Translations under genes and position numbers: made by a program
NCBI RefSeq assembly: GCF_034092415.1
Contig: NZ_CP139304.1
Span: forward strand, 1,348,001-1,412,000
Direction of reading: 5' to 3'
Origin: Prochlorococcus sp. MIT 1341
Lineage (GTDB): Bacteria; Cyanobacteriota; Cyanobacteriia; PCC-6307; Cyanobiaceae
DNA: 64,000 nucleotides
Notes under the pieces: generated by a model
Seen by the model: the letters and a program-made list of their open reading frames with translations, nothing else
Databases searched by the model: none
What the model was told of the DNA's origin: nothing
Shown: one piece after another, positions 48,648-56,988 of the stretch
Position numbering within the stretch: the first letter of the stretch is position 1
Layout of the letters: each line of letters begins with the position of its first letter

Positions 48648-49682
48648 ATGGATTACAAGACTTCTGGGGTTGATGTTGAGGCTGGAAGAGCCTTCGTTAG
48701 TCGCATTAAATCGAATGTTGAAGCAACCTTCAGGAAGGAGGTTATAGGGGGGTTAGGAGGTTTTGGTGGACTAATGCGTCTCCCAGAGGGCTTGAAGAAC
48801 CCGGTCTTAGTAGCTGGAACCGATGGTGTGGGGACCAAATTAGAACTAGCGCAAAAATTTAAGCAACATCGCAATGTTGGTGTAGATCTTGTTGCGATGT
48901 GCGTTAACGATGTAATTACCACAGGATCAGAACCACTTTTCTTTTTGGATTACATGGCCACTGGGAAAATTACTCCGGAGGCAATGGAAGAAGTCGTTGC
49001 AGGGATTGCGGATGGATGTAGACGAAGTGGATGCTCTCTTCTAGGTGGTGAGACAGCTGAGATGCCCGGGTTTTATTCGCCTGGGCGTTATGACCTGGCA
49101 GGTTTTTGCGTAGCAGTTGCAGAAGAAGGTTCTCTTATTGATGGTAGTAAAATTGAAGTAGGAGATAAGATTATTGGCGTTGAAAGTAGCGGAGTTCATA
49201 GTAATGGGTTTAGTTTGGTAAGGAAGATATTAGAAATGGTAGATGTCAATGAGGAAACTATTTTTGGAGAAAAAAAATTACCATTAATTACCTCGCTTTT
49301 GGCGCCTACTAAGTTATATGTTCAGTTGGTAAGATCTCTTTTAAAGGATGAGGTCTTTATCAAGGGAATGGCACATATAACTGGTGGAGGCCTTCCTGAA
49401 AACCTTCCTCGATGTCTACCTCATGGTATGAGGGCTTATGTAGATCAGAGTTCCTGGCAGCGACCAGAGATTTTTCAATGGCTCCAGCACTTTGGCCAAG
49501 TTCCAGAAGCAGACTTATGGAACACATTTAATATGGGTATTGGGTTTTGCCTTGTAGTTTCTGAGAGGGATGTCGAGAGGGTTCTTCAGACTTCTACTAA
49601 TGAGGGTTACTCTTCTTTTTGCATAGGCAGTATTGAGTCTTTGCAGGGTAATGAGGAGCTTTTATTGCGGGGCCTTGTTTAA
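48648..49682 (+). CDS. purM: Phosphoribosylformylglycinamidine cyclo-ligase
   Basis: Makes aminoimidazole ribotide (AIR) in purine synthesis, which is also the substrate of ThiC for thiamine. The 344-residue protein starts [17 protein letters not shown] and has [55 protein letters not shown] and [16 protein letters not shown] at 48648 is the family start. It is divergent from panC-cmk across about 280 bp. Confidence 0.98.
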   Translation: MDYKTSGVDVEAGRAFVSRIKSNVEATFRKEVIGGLGGFGGLMRLPEGLKNPVLVAGTDGVGTKLELAQKFKQHRNVGVDLVAMCVNDVITTGSEPLFFLDYMATGKITPEAMEEVVAGIADGCRRSGCSLLGGETAEMPGFYSPGRYDLAGFCVAVAEEGSLIDGSKIEVGDKIIGVESSGVHSNGFSLVRKILEMVDVNEETIFGEKKLPLITSLLAPTKLYVQLVRSLLKDEVFIKGMAHITGGGLPENLPRCLPHGMRAYVDQSSWQRPEIFQWLQHFGQVPEADLWNTFNMGIGFCLVVSERDVERVLQTSTNEGYSSFCIGSIESLQGNEELLLRGLV

Positions 49683-49835
49683 AGCACTCAGTCTGCCCTT
49701 TTCTTAATAAATTTTGCTTCGGAGTTGTAAGAGCCTCTTCTTTGAAACGCATTTCTGTATTTCGACTAGTAAAATAAATAGAGACAATCCGATTTACTTG
49801 ATCGGCATCAGCGTCGTTACATTTTCTTTAGATCG

Positions 49836-50480
49836 ATGCCTTACGAGAGTTCTCAACGTTTAACACGGCGACGTAGTTCGGCTGGCCCTGTACCTCCCAA
49901 GAGACCCTTGGGTGATGGTTATGATTTGAATGGTCCAAACCGCTCAGGGGCTAGACCAACTTTTCTGACTCTTCGTGATCATGGCAAGGTCTATGTCGCA
50001 GACATGCCAAATCTTTCTGATGGTCAGTTGGCTCATATTGGAAAGGAAGCGGAAGAGGTCCTTGAAAGTTTGGAAAGACGGTTAAGTGATCTTGAACATG
50101 AGGTTGGTAATGGATTTGGTGATAATGACACCTTTATCAAGGCGTCAACAAAGCGAGATGTAACTCGCAGATTTATTAAGGCAATACAAGATGAGCAAGA
50201 GCACCGTAGTAATAATCCTGCTTTGAGAACGGCTGCATCCGAGTCCTTACCAAGAACATTTCTTGAAGTCGCACGACATAGACTTCCTGGTGCAACTTTT
50301 GATTCATTACTTAGAGAAGCTTTAGCTGCTTGCTCAAAGGAAGAGGAAGTTGAAGAAGCGCCTCCAGCACGAGCTCCAGCTCCAGAACCTCCAAAGCCTA
50401 AAAAGGTTGTTTCATTGCATTCTAAAAACTCTACTTCTATCCCAGTTGTTGTTAGTCCGGATCCTAACCATAAAAGTTAA
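49836..50480 (+). CDS. Hypothetical protein with Pro-rich tail
   Basis: 214-residue protein of unknown function, conserved-looking in sequence character. The N-terminus is basic and Pro-rich (RLTRRRSSAGPVPPKRP), the middle is helical and charged (GQLAHIGKEAEEVLESLERRL and RRFIKAIQDEQEHRSN, coiled-coil-like), and the tail is Ala/Pro/Lys-rich (APAPEPPKPKK). No membrane segment. It may be a regulatory or scaffold protein; nothing in the sequence fixes a role. It lies on its own between purM and the small unknown genes. Confidence 0.68.
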   Translation: MPYESSQRLTRRRSSAGPVPPKRPLGDGYDLNGPNRSGARPTFLTLRDHGKVYVADMPNLSDGQLAHIGKEAEEVLESLERRLSDLEHEVGNGFGDNDTFIKASTKRDVTRRFIKAIQDEQEHRSNNPALRTAASESLPRTFLEVARHRLPGATFDSLLREALAACSKEEEVEEAPPARAPAPEPPKPKKVVSLHSKNSTSIPVVVSPDPNHKS

Positions 50481-50570
50481 CTAATATCCAAATAACTCAC
50501 TTAATAAACAACACTATTATCAAGGTGTTTAAATTAATTGAAATATTTGATAAATAAGAGAGAAATCAAA

Positions 50571-50738
50571 ATGTCAGAAACGAATCCAAAGTTGTATAAA
50601 CCATTAGATGGAGTAGTTTTCCAGGACAATGAGGTTGATATCAAAGGAGCTAACAGGGTACTATGCAACTATTGTTTGCGAACTTCCTCAAATGGAAATC
50701 GATGCATAGGACGATGTGTTGAAGATAGTGAATATTAA
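50571..50738 (+). CDS. Small Cys-rich protein of unknown function
   Basis: 55-residue protein from ATG 50571 (the frame is open upstream to 50538). The C-terminal half carries CNYCLRTSSNGNRCIGRC, a CxxC and CxxxC pair spaced like a small zinc-binding knuckle, although the ligand is unknown. The N-terminal half has KLYKPLDGVVFQDNEV. No signal peptide. The gene is short, so the call depends on the Cys motif and ATG placement. Confidence 0.5.
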   Translation: MSETNPKLYKPLDGVVFQDNEVDIKGANRVLCNYCLRTSSNGNRCIGRCVEDSEY

Positions 50739-50968
50739 TCTCTTATAGATAGTAGAGTTAGAATAGGCATGTAAATGAACATATAAAGAGTTCACTTCTT
50801 TTATCTTTTATGTTGTATATTATTTAGATCCCCAAAAACCAGGCTAATTCAATCTCTAAAAAAAAATATAATCGCTTGCTGGGAGAGCCTTTCTAGAGAC
50901 GATAAATTATTTTTTGATTTAATTAATATGAATGATATAACAAAGTCGCTCTGAAAGAGGGTTTTTCA

Positions 50969-51238
50969 TTATGAGCTTTTTTTGCAACAAGCATATATTG
51001 GCTTATCAGGAATCTCTTCCCCAAACCTGTCAAATTCTCTACCAATCAAATGACATTCTTTTTTCTCTTGGTTTTGCAGAATTCGTGAGAGAGAATTTGC
51101 CTTATTTTTATTATCTAGATTTTTTTCATTATATTTAATTTCGCAGATTTTTATCTCTGCAGAAAGAGGAGCTTGAGCAACAAAAATATTCAACATCAAC
51201 AGAAACAAGATCTTTGTCCAGTTGTTAAGGACAGGCAT
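50969..51238 (-). CDS. Small secreted Cys-containing protein of unknown function
   Basis: 89-residue protein from ATG 51238. A signal peptide is likely: basic NWTK, then the hydrophobic ILFLLMLNIFVAQAPLSA with an AxA-like cleavage site. The mature part has four Cys (KICEIK, KECHLI and a CC pair near the C-terminus), which could form disulfides or bind metal. No family recognised. It lies in the AT-rich patch left of tRNA-Cys and may be strain-specific. Confidence 0.5.
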   Translation of the reverse strand: MPVLNNWTKILFLLMLNIFVAQAPLSAEIKICEIKYNEKNLDNKNKANSLSRILQNQEKKECHLIGREFDRFGEEIPDKPIYACCKKSS

Positions 51239-51370
51239 GATGAGGATCTTCTTTGCTGTTTTTGAATGATAGTTCTTTCCTTGAAAAGTCATGGCAAAAA
51301 TGAGACATTATTTTTCAGCAGGAAAAGTGTTCACTCGATTTCTTTAAACACATGTTAAAATAAGCTTTAC

Positions 51371-51406
51371 AGAACAGTTATTAGAACAGTTATTAGAACA
51401 TTGATT
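51371..51406. repeat. Three tandem 12-bp repeats
   Basis: AGAACAGTTATT occurs twice in tandem (51371-51382 and 51383-51394), followed by a third, diverged copy AGAACATTGATT (51395-51406). The array lies 116 bp before the start of the serine-recombinase-like gene at 51522. Tandem iterons of this length often bind a protein; no ligand is known here. Confidence 0.8.
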
Positions 51407-51491
51407 CGATTGATTAAACTAAAAAAAACAATGAAGAAAAGGAATTTGGAATTTTCTGTAAAACTTTTGACCATTCCTCTTAATTATCACT

Positions 51492-51515
51492 ACTATAGTT
51501 TTAACTATAGTTTTT
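51492..51515. repeat. 12-bp direct repeat ACTATAGTTTT(A/T)
   Basis: ACTATAGTTTTA (51492-51503) is followed directly by ACTATAGTTTTT (51504-51515). Each copy contains the palindrome CTATAG, and each TATAGT is close to a -10 box. The pair ends 6 bases before the TTG start of the recombinase-like gene. Confidence 0.7.
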
Positions 51516-51521
51516 AACAGC

Positions 51522-52166
51522 TTGACAAGCTATCTTTTTAAGCAATCGAACTTCCTTTCTGGTAGGCGATCTTTTAAGGGTTTTCATAGGGCAAAATCGA
51601 TTGGTTATTTTGTTCAAGAAGGATCTGTGAGTGATCAGAAGGTAGAAGATAGCCTGCTGAATATTGGTAGATGTTCGTATGTTTTGAATGATTCTCTTCA
51701 TGAAGATGATTCTGTAACCGAAAGACCAGGATTTTTAATGGTTCTCAATCGTTTAAAAAAGGGAGACGAGCTTGTTGTCGAGAAACTAGATTCCTTAGGC
51801 TTAACGTCAGCAGAAGCAGCTAGGAGATTGCATTTATTACATAACCAAGGGATTTCTCTGAGAACCATTAAAGGAGATTTTGATAGTAGGGAATTGAGCG
51901 AAGCTTCAGAAAAGTTGTTTGCCCTTGTTACAGCGCTATTGGCAATTGGAAGTAATCATGATGAGAAAAATCAGCCCAAAAAAGATGTATGTAAGACACT
52001 AGAAAATAGGAATTTAGGGGGAAGGCCAAGGACGAGTGAAGTGAAAGAAAAGTTGGTTTTACGTCTTCGAGCAGATGGTTTCTCATATCGCTCTATTAGA
52101 GATCAGACTAGTATCTCGCTTTCAACTATTAGAAGAATTATAGCTGAGGAGAAATCAGCTGGTTAA
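51522..52166 (+). CDS. Serine recombinase-like protein with lost catalytic residues and a C-terminal HTH
   Basis: 214-residue relative of serine resolvases/invertases. The N-terminal domain keeps the fold pattern IGYxxx...TERPGFLMVLNRLKKGDELVVEKLDSLG...GISLRTI...KLFALVTALL. However, the catalytic YxRVS motif is not recognisable (GYFVQEGSVS), the LDRLGR arginines are replaced (LDSLGL), and the E-R pair of the linker helix is missing. A Hin-type HTH follows (GGRPRTSEVKEKLVLRLRADGFSYRSI, then SLSTIRRII). It is probably not a recombinase but a DNA-binding regulator. TTG at 51522 is the first usable start. Confidence 0.78.
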   Translation: MTSYLFKQSNFLSGRRSFKGFHRAKSIGYFVQEGSVSDQKVEDSLLNIGRCSYVLNDSLHEDDSVTERPGFLMVLNRLKKGDELVVEKLDSLGLTSAEAARRLHLLHNQGISLRTIKGDFDSRELSEASEKLFALVTALLAIGSNHDEKNQPKKDVCKTLENRNLGGRPRTSEVKEKLVLRLRADGFSYRSIRDQTSISLSTIRRIIAEEKSAG

Positions 52167-52171
52167 TGAGT

Positions 52172-52858
52172 TTAGATGTTATTAGTTACCTGTTTTATTG
52201 AATATATTAATGAGCCTGTCTTTTCATAGATTCTTACTTTTTCTTTTTTGATATGTAAATCAAAAGGATTTGTAAAAATACAAATAAGTATTCTTAGGAA
52301 GGTCCATATACTGTAACTGTTTTCATTATTTTTATTAACAATAACTTGCATCTTTTCTGTTGATAATTGCTTGAGATCTTCGATTATGTCTTTTATTAAA
52401 ATATCATTTTCCTCTAGCGAATTAATTAGTTGAGACCTGCAAGCAGAATTTAAGGTGAATAGCATTTTCTTCAAGGCTCTTGTTGAATGAGTTTTATCTA
52501 GGATTAGTTCTCTAATAATACATTGGTATAAGATTTCCCATTTATAAGGTTCTTCCCTGTAAAGCAGCAAACCAGGTTTATATATTTCTTCGCTATTTAT
52601 TTTTGCTAACCTGTTTTTTTCATCGTTTGAATTTTGTTCTGAGTTCCAATATTCATATAGAGGTGATGACCTTTTTATACATTTAGAAATTTGTTTGGAG
52701 ATATAGTTCCCTTTCATGTAATTACATGCATATTTAAGATTTATTTTAAGAGACCTGTCTAGATTTTGTGAGCTTATACAAGTATATTCTCTTTGAGAAA
52801 GACATTGCACAGAGTGTATTTTGGGGAGAATTCTTAAGTCCTGGTCAAGAAATAACAA
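52172..52858 (-). CDS. Hypothetical protein, 228 residues
   Basis: No recognised family. It is Lys/Asn/Ile-rich, mostly helical, with a hydrophobic segment near the C-terminus (about 187-198, IWTFLRILICIFTN) that may be a membrane-associated helix. The frame starts TTG at 52858, so the start is uncertain. It converges on the recombinase-like gene, with 5 bp between stop codons. It lies in the AT-rich patch beside tRNA-Cys, which suits a strain-specific or transferred gene. Confidence 0.5.
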   Translation of the reverse strand: MLFLDQDLRILPKIHSVQCLSQREYTCISSQNLDRSLKINLKYACNYMKGNYISKQISKCIKRSSPLYEYWNSEQNSNDEKNRLAKINSEEIYKPGLLLYREEPYKWEILYQCIIRELILDKTHSTRALKKMLFTLNSACRSQLINSLEENDILIKDIIEDLKQLSTEKMQVIVNKNNENSYSIWTFLRILICIFTNPFDLHIKKEKVRIYEKTGSLIYSIKQVTNNI

Positions 52859-53044
52859 AGATCCTAATAGATGACTACTTGGTTAGGAAATGGCACACTA
52901 AAAGAGTGTTAAGCCCAATGATGGTTGAGAGAAGGGTACTTCCCGACCAAATTTAAGAGGTAAAAGATCCGTTTATGAGAAAAAGGGACCTATTAATTGA
53001 GTTCTTGCAACTGATCATAGGGATCGGTCTTAAGAAAGGTAAGA

Positions 53045-53115
53045 AGGCGGCACCCAGATTCGAACTGGGGATAAAGGATTTGCAATCCTCTGCCTTACCA
53101 CTTGGCCATGCCGCC
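53045..53115 (-). tRNA. tRNA-Cys (GCA anticodon)
   Basis: 71-nt cloverleaf on the minus strand. The acceptor GGCGGCA pairs with TGCCGCC, discriminator T. The anticodon arm GAGGA-TTGCAAA-TCCTT gives anticodon GCA. The T arm is CCCAG/CTGGG around TTCGAAT. CCA is not encoded. The gene sits antisense just upstream of the LpxB-related gene's GTG start. Confidence 0.96.
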
Positions 53116-53130
53116 CAGAGTGAGTTTCAG

Positions 53131-54390
53131 GTGGTCTCTGCGGATCGTATCAGGCAGAGTAACCAGGCACTATTGGTTCTTTCAAATGGACATGGAGAGG
53201 ATTTAATAGCTCTAAGAGTTTTGGAATCCATCCATAGATTGGAACCTAGCTTGAAGCTTGAAGTAATGCCATTAGTTGGTCAAGGTAAAATTTTTCAATT
53301 GCCAATATCAGAGGGCTGGCTTCGAAAAATTGGTCCGGAAGCCTCTTTGCCTAGTGGGGGCTTTAGTAATCAGAGTCTCAAGGCTTTTGTCTCGGATTTA
53401 TTTGCGGGTTTAACTCTTATTTGCATAGATCAATGGAAGACAATCCGCAGAGCAGCGCGCAAAGGAAATGTAATTCTCGCGATAGGAGACTGCTTACCTT
53501 TGTTCATGGCTTGGAGTAGTGGCTCTTCTTACGGATTTGTTGGTACTCCAAAAAGTGATTACACCTGGAGAAGTGGCCCTGGATATTCTTTGAGCGACTA
53601 TTACCACAACTGGAAAGGGAGTGAATGGGATCCTTGGGAATGTGCATTGATGAGATCTTCACGTTGCAAGCTAGTTGCAGTCAGAGACGCATTGACAGCT
53701 CGTGGTTTAAGGCGGCTCAATGTGATGGCTATTGCCCCAGGTAATCCAATGATGGATGAGTTGCATAGGAACTCTTGCCCTCCTTCGTTGAGGAGTTATC
53801 GAAGAGTCCTTTTGCTTTGCGGGAGCCGTATTCCTGAAGCAATGCGTAATTTTGAGAGATTGCTGATTTGCTTGGAAGATTTGAACCTGAATGAGCCAAC
53901 TGCTGTTTTAGTTGCTCTAGGTTCGGAACCAACCATTGGCCAATTAGCCCTTGTCTTAAAGGCCCAGGGTTATGCCCCAGTAAATATCCAATCTGATGAT
54001 TTTGAATCGCGGTTTTGTTGGGGGAAGAACTCTAGGCTTGTATTGCTTGGCTCTGGGAAATTTGCTTCTTGGGCTGGTTGGGCAGAGGTTGGTATTACAG
54101 CTGCTGGTACGGCTACCGAACAATTAGTTGGGCTTGGAAAACCGGCAGTTTCTTTAATCGGTCCTGGGCCTCAATTTAATCGTGATTTCGCATTGCGTCA
54201 GAGCCGTCTTTTGGCTGGGGCAGTAGAACCATTTACTGATTCAAAGGCTCTTTCAGAAAAATTAAAATTACTTTTGGAGAATCATAAACTTAGGCAGCGC
54301 TTAGGCCTTAGGGGGATTAGGCGCATGGGGCCGTCTGGGGGAAGTAAAGCCTTGGCAGAACTTGTCTCGAGTTGTCTTTTGGGAGTTTAA
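53131..54390 (+). CDS. Lipid-A-disaccharide synthase-related protein (cyanobacterial TIGR03492-type)
   Basis: 419-residue glycosyltransferase-like protein distantly related to LpxB, here called by its pattern: LVLSNGHGEDLIALRVLESI at the start, VILAIGDCLPLFMAWSSG, YTWRSGPGYSLSDYYHNWKGSEWDPWECALM, LLLCGSRIPEAMRNFERL, and ITAAGTATEQLVGLGKPAVSLIGPGPQF near the UDP-sugar site. Its true role in cyanobacteria is unknown; it may act on glycolipids. GTG at 53131 starts just after the antisense tRNA-Cys. Confidence 0.78.
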   Translation: MVSADRIRQSNQALLVLSNGHGEDLIALRVLESIHRLEPSLKLEVMPLVGQGKIFQLPISEGWLRKIGPEASLPSGGFSNQSLKAFVSDLFAGLTLICIDQWKTIRRAARKGNVILAIGDCLPLFMAWSSGSSYGFVGTPKSDYTWRSGPGYSLSDYYHNWKGSEWDPWECALMRSSRCKLVAVRDALTARGLRRLNVMAIAPGNPMMDELHRNSCPPSLRSYRRVLLLCGSRIPEAMRNFERLLICLEDLNLNEPTAVLVALGSEPTIGQLALVLKAQGYAPVNIQSDDFESRFCWGKNSRLVLLGSGKFASWAGWAEVGITAAGTATEQLVGLGKPAVSLIGPGPQFNRDFALRQSRLLAGAVEPFTDSKALSEKLKLLLENHKLRQRLGLRGIRRMGPSGGSKALAELVSSCLLGV

Positions 54391-54446
54391 TAAAGCTTTT
54401 ACGAAAAAGACAAGCAAGATGTATTTTAGTTGTGAGAGGTTTTTTT

Positions 54447-54713
54447 ATGGCCGCAATACAAGATCATGAATACTTAAAGGTTTGTGCTTTGTTGGCTAGG
54501 CACTTAAGTATTAGTCTTTCCTCGGCTCGCAGGCGTGTTGATTTGGTTGCGGCAAAGGAGGGAGCAAGGGATATTCAGTCAAGAAAGAATATCGCGATGC
54601 GTCTTTTAGAAGAAGCACGTTTAGCAATGGCCAATGAAGATTCATCATCCAAGCAATTAGATAATCTGTTAGAAGCTCTAGCTGAGGATGAAAACTTTAT
54701 GGTTGAGGACTGA
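54447..54713 (+). CDS. Hypothetical helical protein, 88 residues
   Basis: Not recognised. Small, charged and helical: HLSISLSSARRRVDLVAAKEG and AMRLLEEARLAMA with an acidic tail (LEALAEDENFMVED). No membrane segment. ATG at 54447 is preferred over upstream in-frame codons that overlap the preceding gene. It follows the LpxB-related gene by 56 bp on the same strand and converges on the RNase D-like gene (12-bp gap). Confidence 0.62.
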   Translation: MAAIQDHEYLKVCALLARHLSISLSSARRRVDLVAAKEGARDIQSRKNIAMRLLEEARLAMANEDSSSKQLDNLLEALAEDENFMVED

Positions 54714-54725
54714 GAAAGAAAAGTA

Positions 54726-55370
54726 TTAATGTTCAAATATATGATTGAAATGCATTCGATCTAGGTTTGAGAGAACAGGAATACATCTGAAGCATTCTTG
54801 TGCAATTTCCCACCTTCCCTCTCTACGAAGCATTTCTTCAAGGCGCATTCTTGCTGGTATGAGGTATCTAGTATCGTTTGCTGCATAAGCCAGTTGTGAT
54901 TCATTCAGATTCTCCATTTTACCCCAGTCACTGCTTTGAGCTTGTTTGTCTAATTCCACTCCTACTAGTTCAAGTATTACTTCCTTTAATCCATGTCTCG
55001 GACTATAAGTACGAGCAAGTCGACTTGCAATTTTTGTGCAGAATATCGAGTTCATTTTTATATCTAATCCTTGCGCCAATGCGGCAACATCAAATCGCGC
55101 AAAATGCATAATCTTCTCTATCGAGCTTGACTCTAAGATTTTCTTCAGTCTTGGTGCGGATCGTTGGCCTTTGTTGATTCTTACGCAAGCAACATTGTCT
55201 TGAGAATCACAAATTTGTACAAGACAAAGCCTGTCTCGCCCATGGATAAGTCCCATGGCTTCAGTATCTACAGCAAGAGTTGATGCTTTCTCATAGCGAT
55301 TTTCCCAGGTCAGATCAAGGTCTTGATCAAATACCTTGAAATTTGCTGGGGTAGAATTTACTTGTGACAT
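54726..55370 (-). CDS. rnd: Ribonuclease D-like 3'-5' exonuclease
   Basis: 214-residue DEDDy-type exonuclease consisting of the catalytic domain only. The motifs are LAVDTEAMGL (Exo I), IMHFARFDVAALAQ (Exo II), and QLAYAANDTRYLIP with the YxxxD of Exo III. It lacks the C-terminal HRDC domain of E. coli RNase D. It probably trims tRNA or other stable RNA 3' ends, which fits the nearby rnpB only in a general way. Confidence 0.9.
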   Translation of the reverse strand: MSQVNSTPANFKVFDQDLDLTWENRYEKASTLAVDTEAMGLIHGRDRLCLVQICDSQDNVACVRINKGQRSAPRLKKILESSSIEKIMHFARFDVAALAQGLDIKMNSIFCTKIASRLARTYSPRHGLKEVILELVGVELDKQAQSSDWGKMENLNESQLAYAANDTRYLIPARMRLEEMLRREGRWEIAQECFRCIPVLSNLDRMHFNHIFEH

Positions 55371-55649
55371 AGTTTCATAGAGCTTAAAAAGACACTTAGA
55401 TTAGTTCCTAGACTAAAAGATTATCTATATTAGTTGAGAATGTTTTTTGTGATGGTTTTTTGGAGGACTAGCTAGCAGGAGTATTCTTAAGGCATTCTAA
55501 TAAGAAAATTATATTTCAGTCTCTATTAAGTTTAGAAAAAACTTTATTTTACTTTGCCTCTTCTATCCGGCATGGCTTAGTTTGGACTTGGCCTAGAATT
55601 TTCTTTACTTCTAAAAGCACTATAAAGGTAGATTTCCTTCTCTTTTCAA
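55371..55649. other. Intergenic region rnd/ccb1-like gene
   Basis: About 279 bp between divergent start codons, so it should hold promoters for both genes. It contains AT-rich runs and a GGACTAGCTAGCAGG patch, but no RNA gene or terminator that I can support. Confidence 0.35.
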
Positions 55650-56204
55650 ATGTCTAAAGTCCTCTCCTCAACTCTTTTATTGACCCTATTATTAGCAATT
55701 GGGTTGGTCTTTTTTCTTCGGGCAGCGAGTAAGGATCGTACAACCGTTGTTGATGTTTTTTCTTCAAAGCCACCAATTGAAGTATTAGATGGAATAAGTC
55801 TTTGGCTAGAAGGAAGGGGATGGATTAGAGATGGTGGGGATTTAGAAAAGAAATTGTTGCGGTTTAGAGGGAGCGTTTCTTCTAGCAATGGACTGGCTAT
55901 TTTATTGTCAATTTATGGAATGGTTGGTTCAGCTTGCTTGGGCTTAGTACTGGTACAGCTTTATCCATTTTTAGGTTGGTGGCCACTTTTGCTTTCTGCC
56001 CTTGGACCTGTTGCCGGTGCTTTTTATCAGCGCAAAGCATCACGAATTGAGGCTGTCGAATTGCGCTTGATTAGTTCTCCCGAAAGTGATAATAGTCAGT
56101 TAAGGGTTAGGGCTCATAGAGATGAGTTGATTGCTATGGAGTTAGAGCTTTCTAATAGCTTAGCTTTAGCAAGCGATGGCTCATTACTGTCCTCTCCTAT
56201 TTAA
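55650..56204 (+). CDS. Cytochrome b6 cofactor assembly protein, CCB1-like (complex C subunit B)
   Basis: 184-residue membrane protein with a hydrophobic N-terminus (VLSSTLLLTLLLAIGLVFFLRA followed by ASKDRTT) and a second hydrophobic region (about 88-129). This pattern matches the CCB1 family, which attaches heme c(i) to cytochrome b6 in the thylakoid membrane. The assignment is from recalled family pattern and should be treated as probable. It is followed directly by the amidase gene. Confidence 0.65.
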   Translation: MSKVLSSTLLLTLLLAIGLVFFLRAASKDRTTVVDVFSSKPPIEVLDGISLWLEGRGWIRDGGDLEKKLLRFRGSVSSSNGLAILLSIYGMVGSACLGLVLVQLYPFLGWWPLLLSALGPVAGAFYQRKASRIEAVELRLISSPESDNSQLRVRAHRDELIAMELELSNSLALASDGSLLSSPI

Positions 56205-56220
56205 AATTCTTGCCTTTACC

Positions 56221-56988
56221 ATGATTAGTTTAAGCAAGAGACTTTCGTTTACTTTGATTGGCATTTTGTTGACTTTTACACCTATTAATTTTGCTAAGCA
56301 ACTCTCAAACTTAAAAGTAGATTCTTTAATCGGTTCACGTGTAAATCTACCTAGTTTCTGGATAGGGAAAGGTCAAATTAATCATGACGTCCATATTTTA
56401 GTTATGGCTGGACATGCTGATTCTCAAGGAATGAATGGTGCTGGCACTTCTGGTTATGTAGTTGATTTAAAAGGTGCTGCCCCAATGGATAGTTCCATGC
56501 GAGATGAATTGTATTGGAATTTACTTGTCTGTAAAGAACTTGTGTTATTAGGTAGACGTTATGGATTAAATATTAGTTTTTATGATCCCGAAATTCGTAC
56601 ATTGGTTGATGCTAATGACCCTAGAACCAATTGGTCAAATGGGTATAGGCATGCTTTGAATGGAGGTTATCCATTGGAAATACACTTTGATGCATATGGA
56701 CCTGATGGCTATGGCTCAGGTTTAATACCTGCTGTTACTGATGATTTGAATAGTATTGATGAAAGCTTGGCCAGTGACTTTGGTCGATATCCTTTACTAT
56801 TTAGGGGAGGGCTCGGTGCACCAAGGAGACAAATTCGAATTCTTGAAATAGGAAAATTAGAAGGTGAACTTGAAGATAGACTTCGAGATGCATCTACTAG
56901 AGATAAAACAATCAGGACTATAGCTATTAGAATTACTAATTCTATTTTAAAAGGTCTAAACAAAGATACTATAACTGTTAAGTTATAG
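56221..56988 (+). CDS. Secreted N-acetylmuramoyl-L-alanine amidase-like hydrolase
   Basis: 255-residue protein of the amidase_3 type. The N-terminus has a signal-like segment (about 6-25). Zinc-site residues fall in the family pattern: His in [12 protein letters not shown] (about 65), Glu in [13 protein letters not shown] (about 96), and His in [11 protein letters not shown] (about 155), with a later Glu in LEIGKLEGE as the likely catalytic acid. It probably cleaves peptidoglycan stem peptides. The surrounding sequence is atypical of AmiC, so the substrate is open. It overlaps the convergent hemF gene by 11 bp. Confidence 0.75.
   Translation: MISLSKRLSFTLIGILLTFTPINFAKQLSNLKVDSLIGSRVNLPSFWIGKGQINHDVHILVMAGHADSQGMNGAGTSGYVVDLKGAAPMDSSMRDELYWNLLVCKELVLLGRRYGLNISFYDPEIRTLVDANDPRTNWSNGYRHALNGGYPLEIHFDAYGPDGYGSGLIPAVTDDLNSIDESLASDFGRYPLLFRGGLGAPRRQIRILEIGKLEGELEDRLRDASTRDKTIRTIAIRITNSILKGLNKDTITVKL

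Noticed and set aside
51431-51517. 28-codon open frame before the recombinase-like gene
   Set aside because: Its C-terminal part is made by reading the ACTATAGTTTT repeats, and there is no clear ribosome-binding site.
53045-53115. tRNA-Cys as attachment site of an integrated element
   Set aside because: No second copy of the tRNA 3' end was seen between 50.5 and 53 kb, and no tyrosine integrase is present; kept only as a hypothesis in the island finding.
52975-53130. Longer N-terminus for the LpxB-related gene
   Set aside because: The extension runs through the antisense tRNA-Cys gene; homologous sequence starts after the GTG at 53131.
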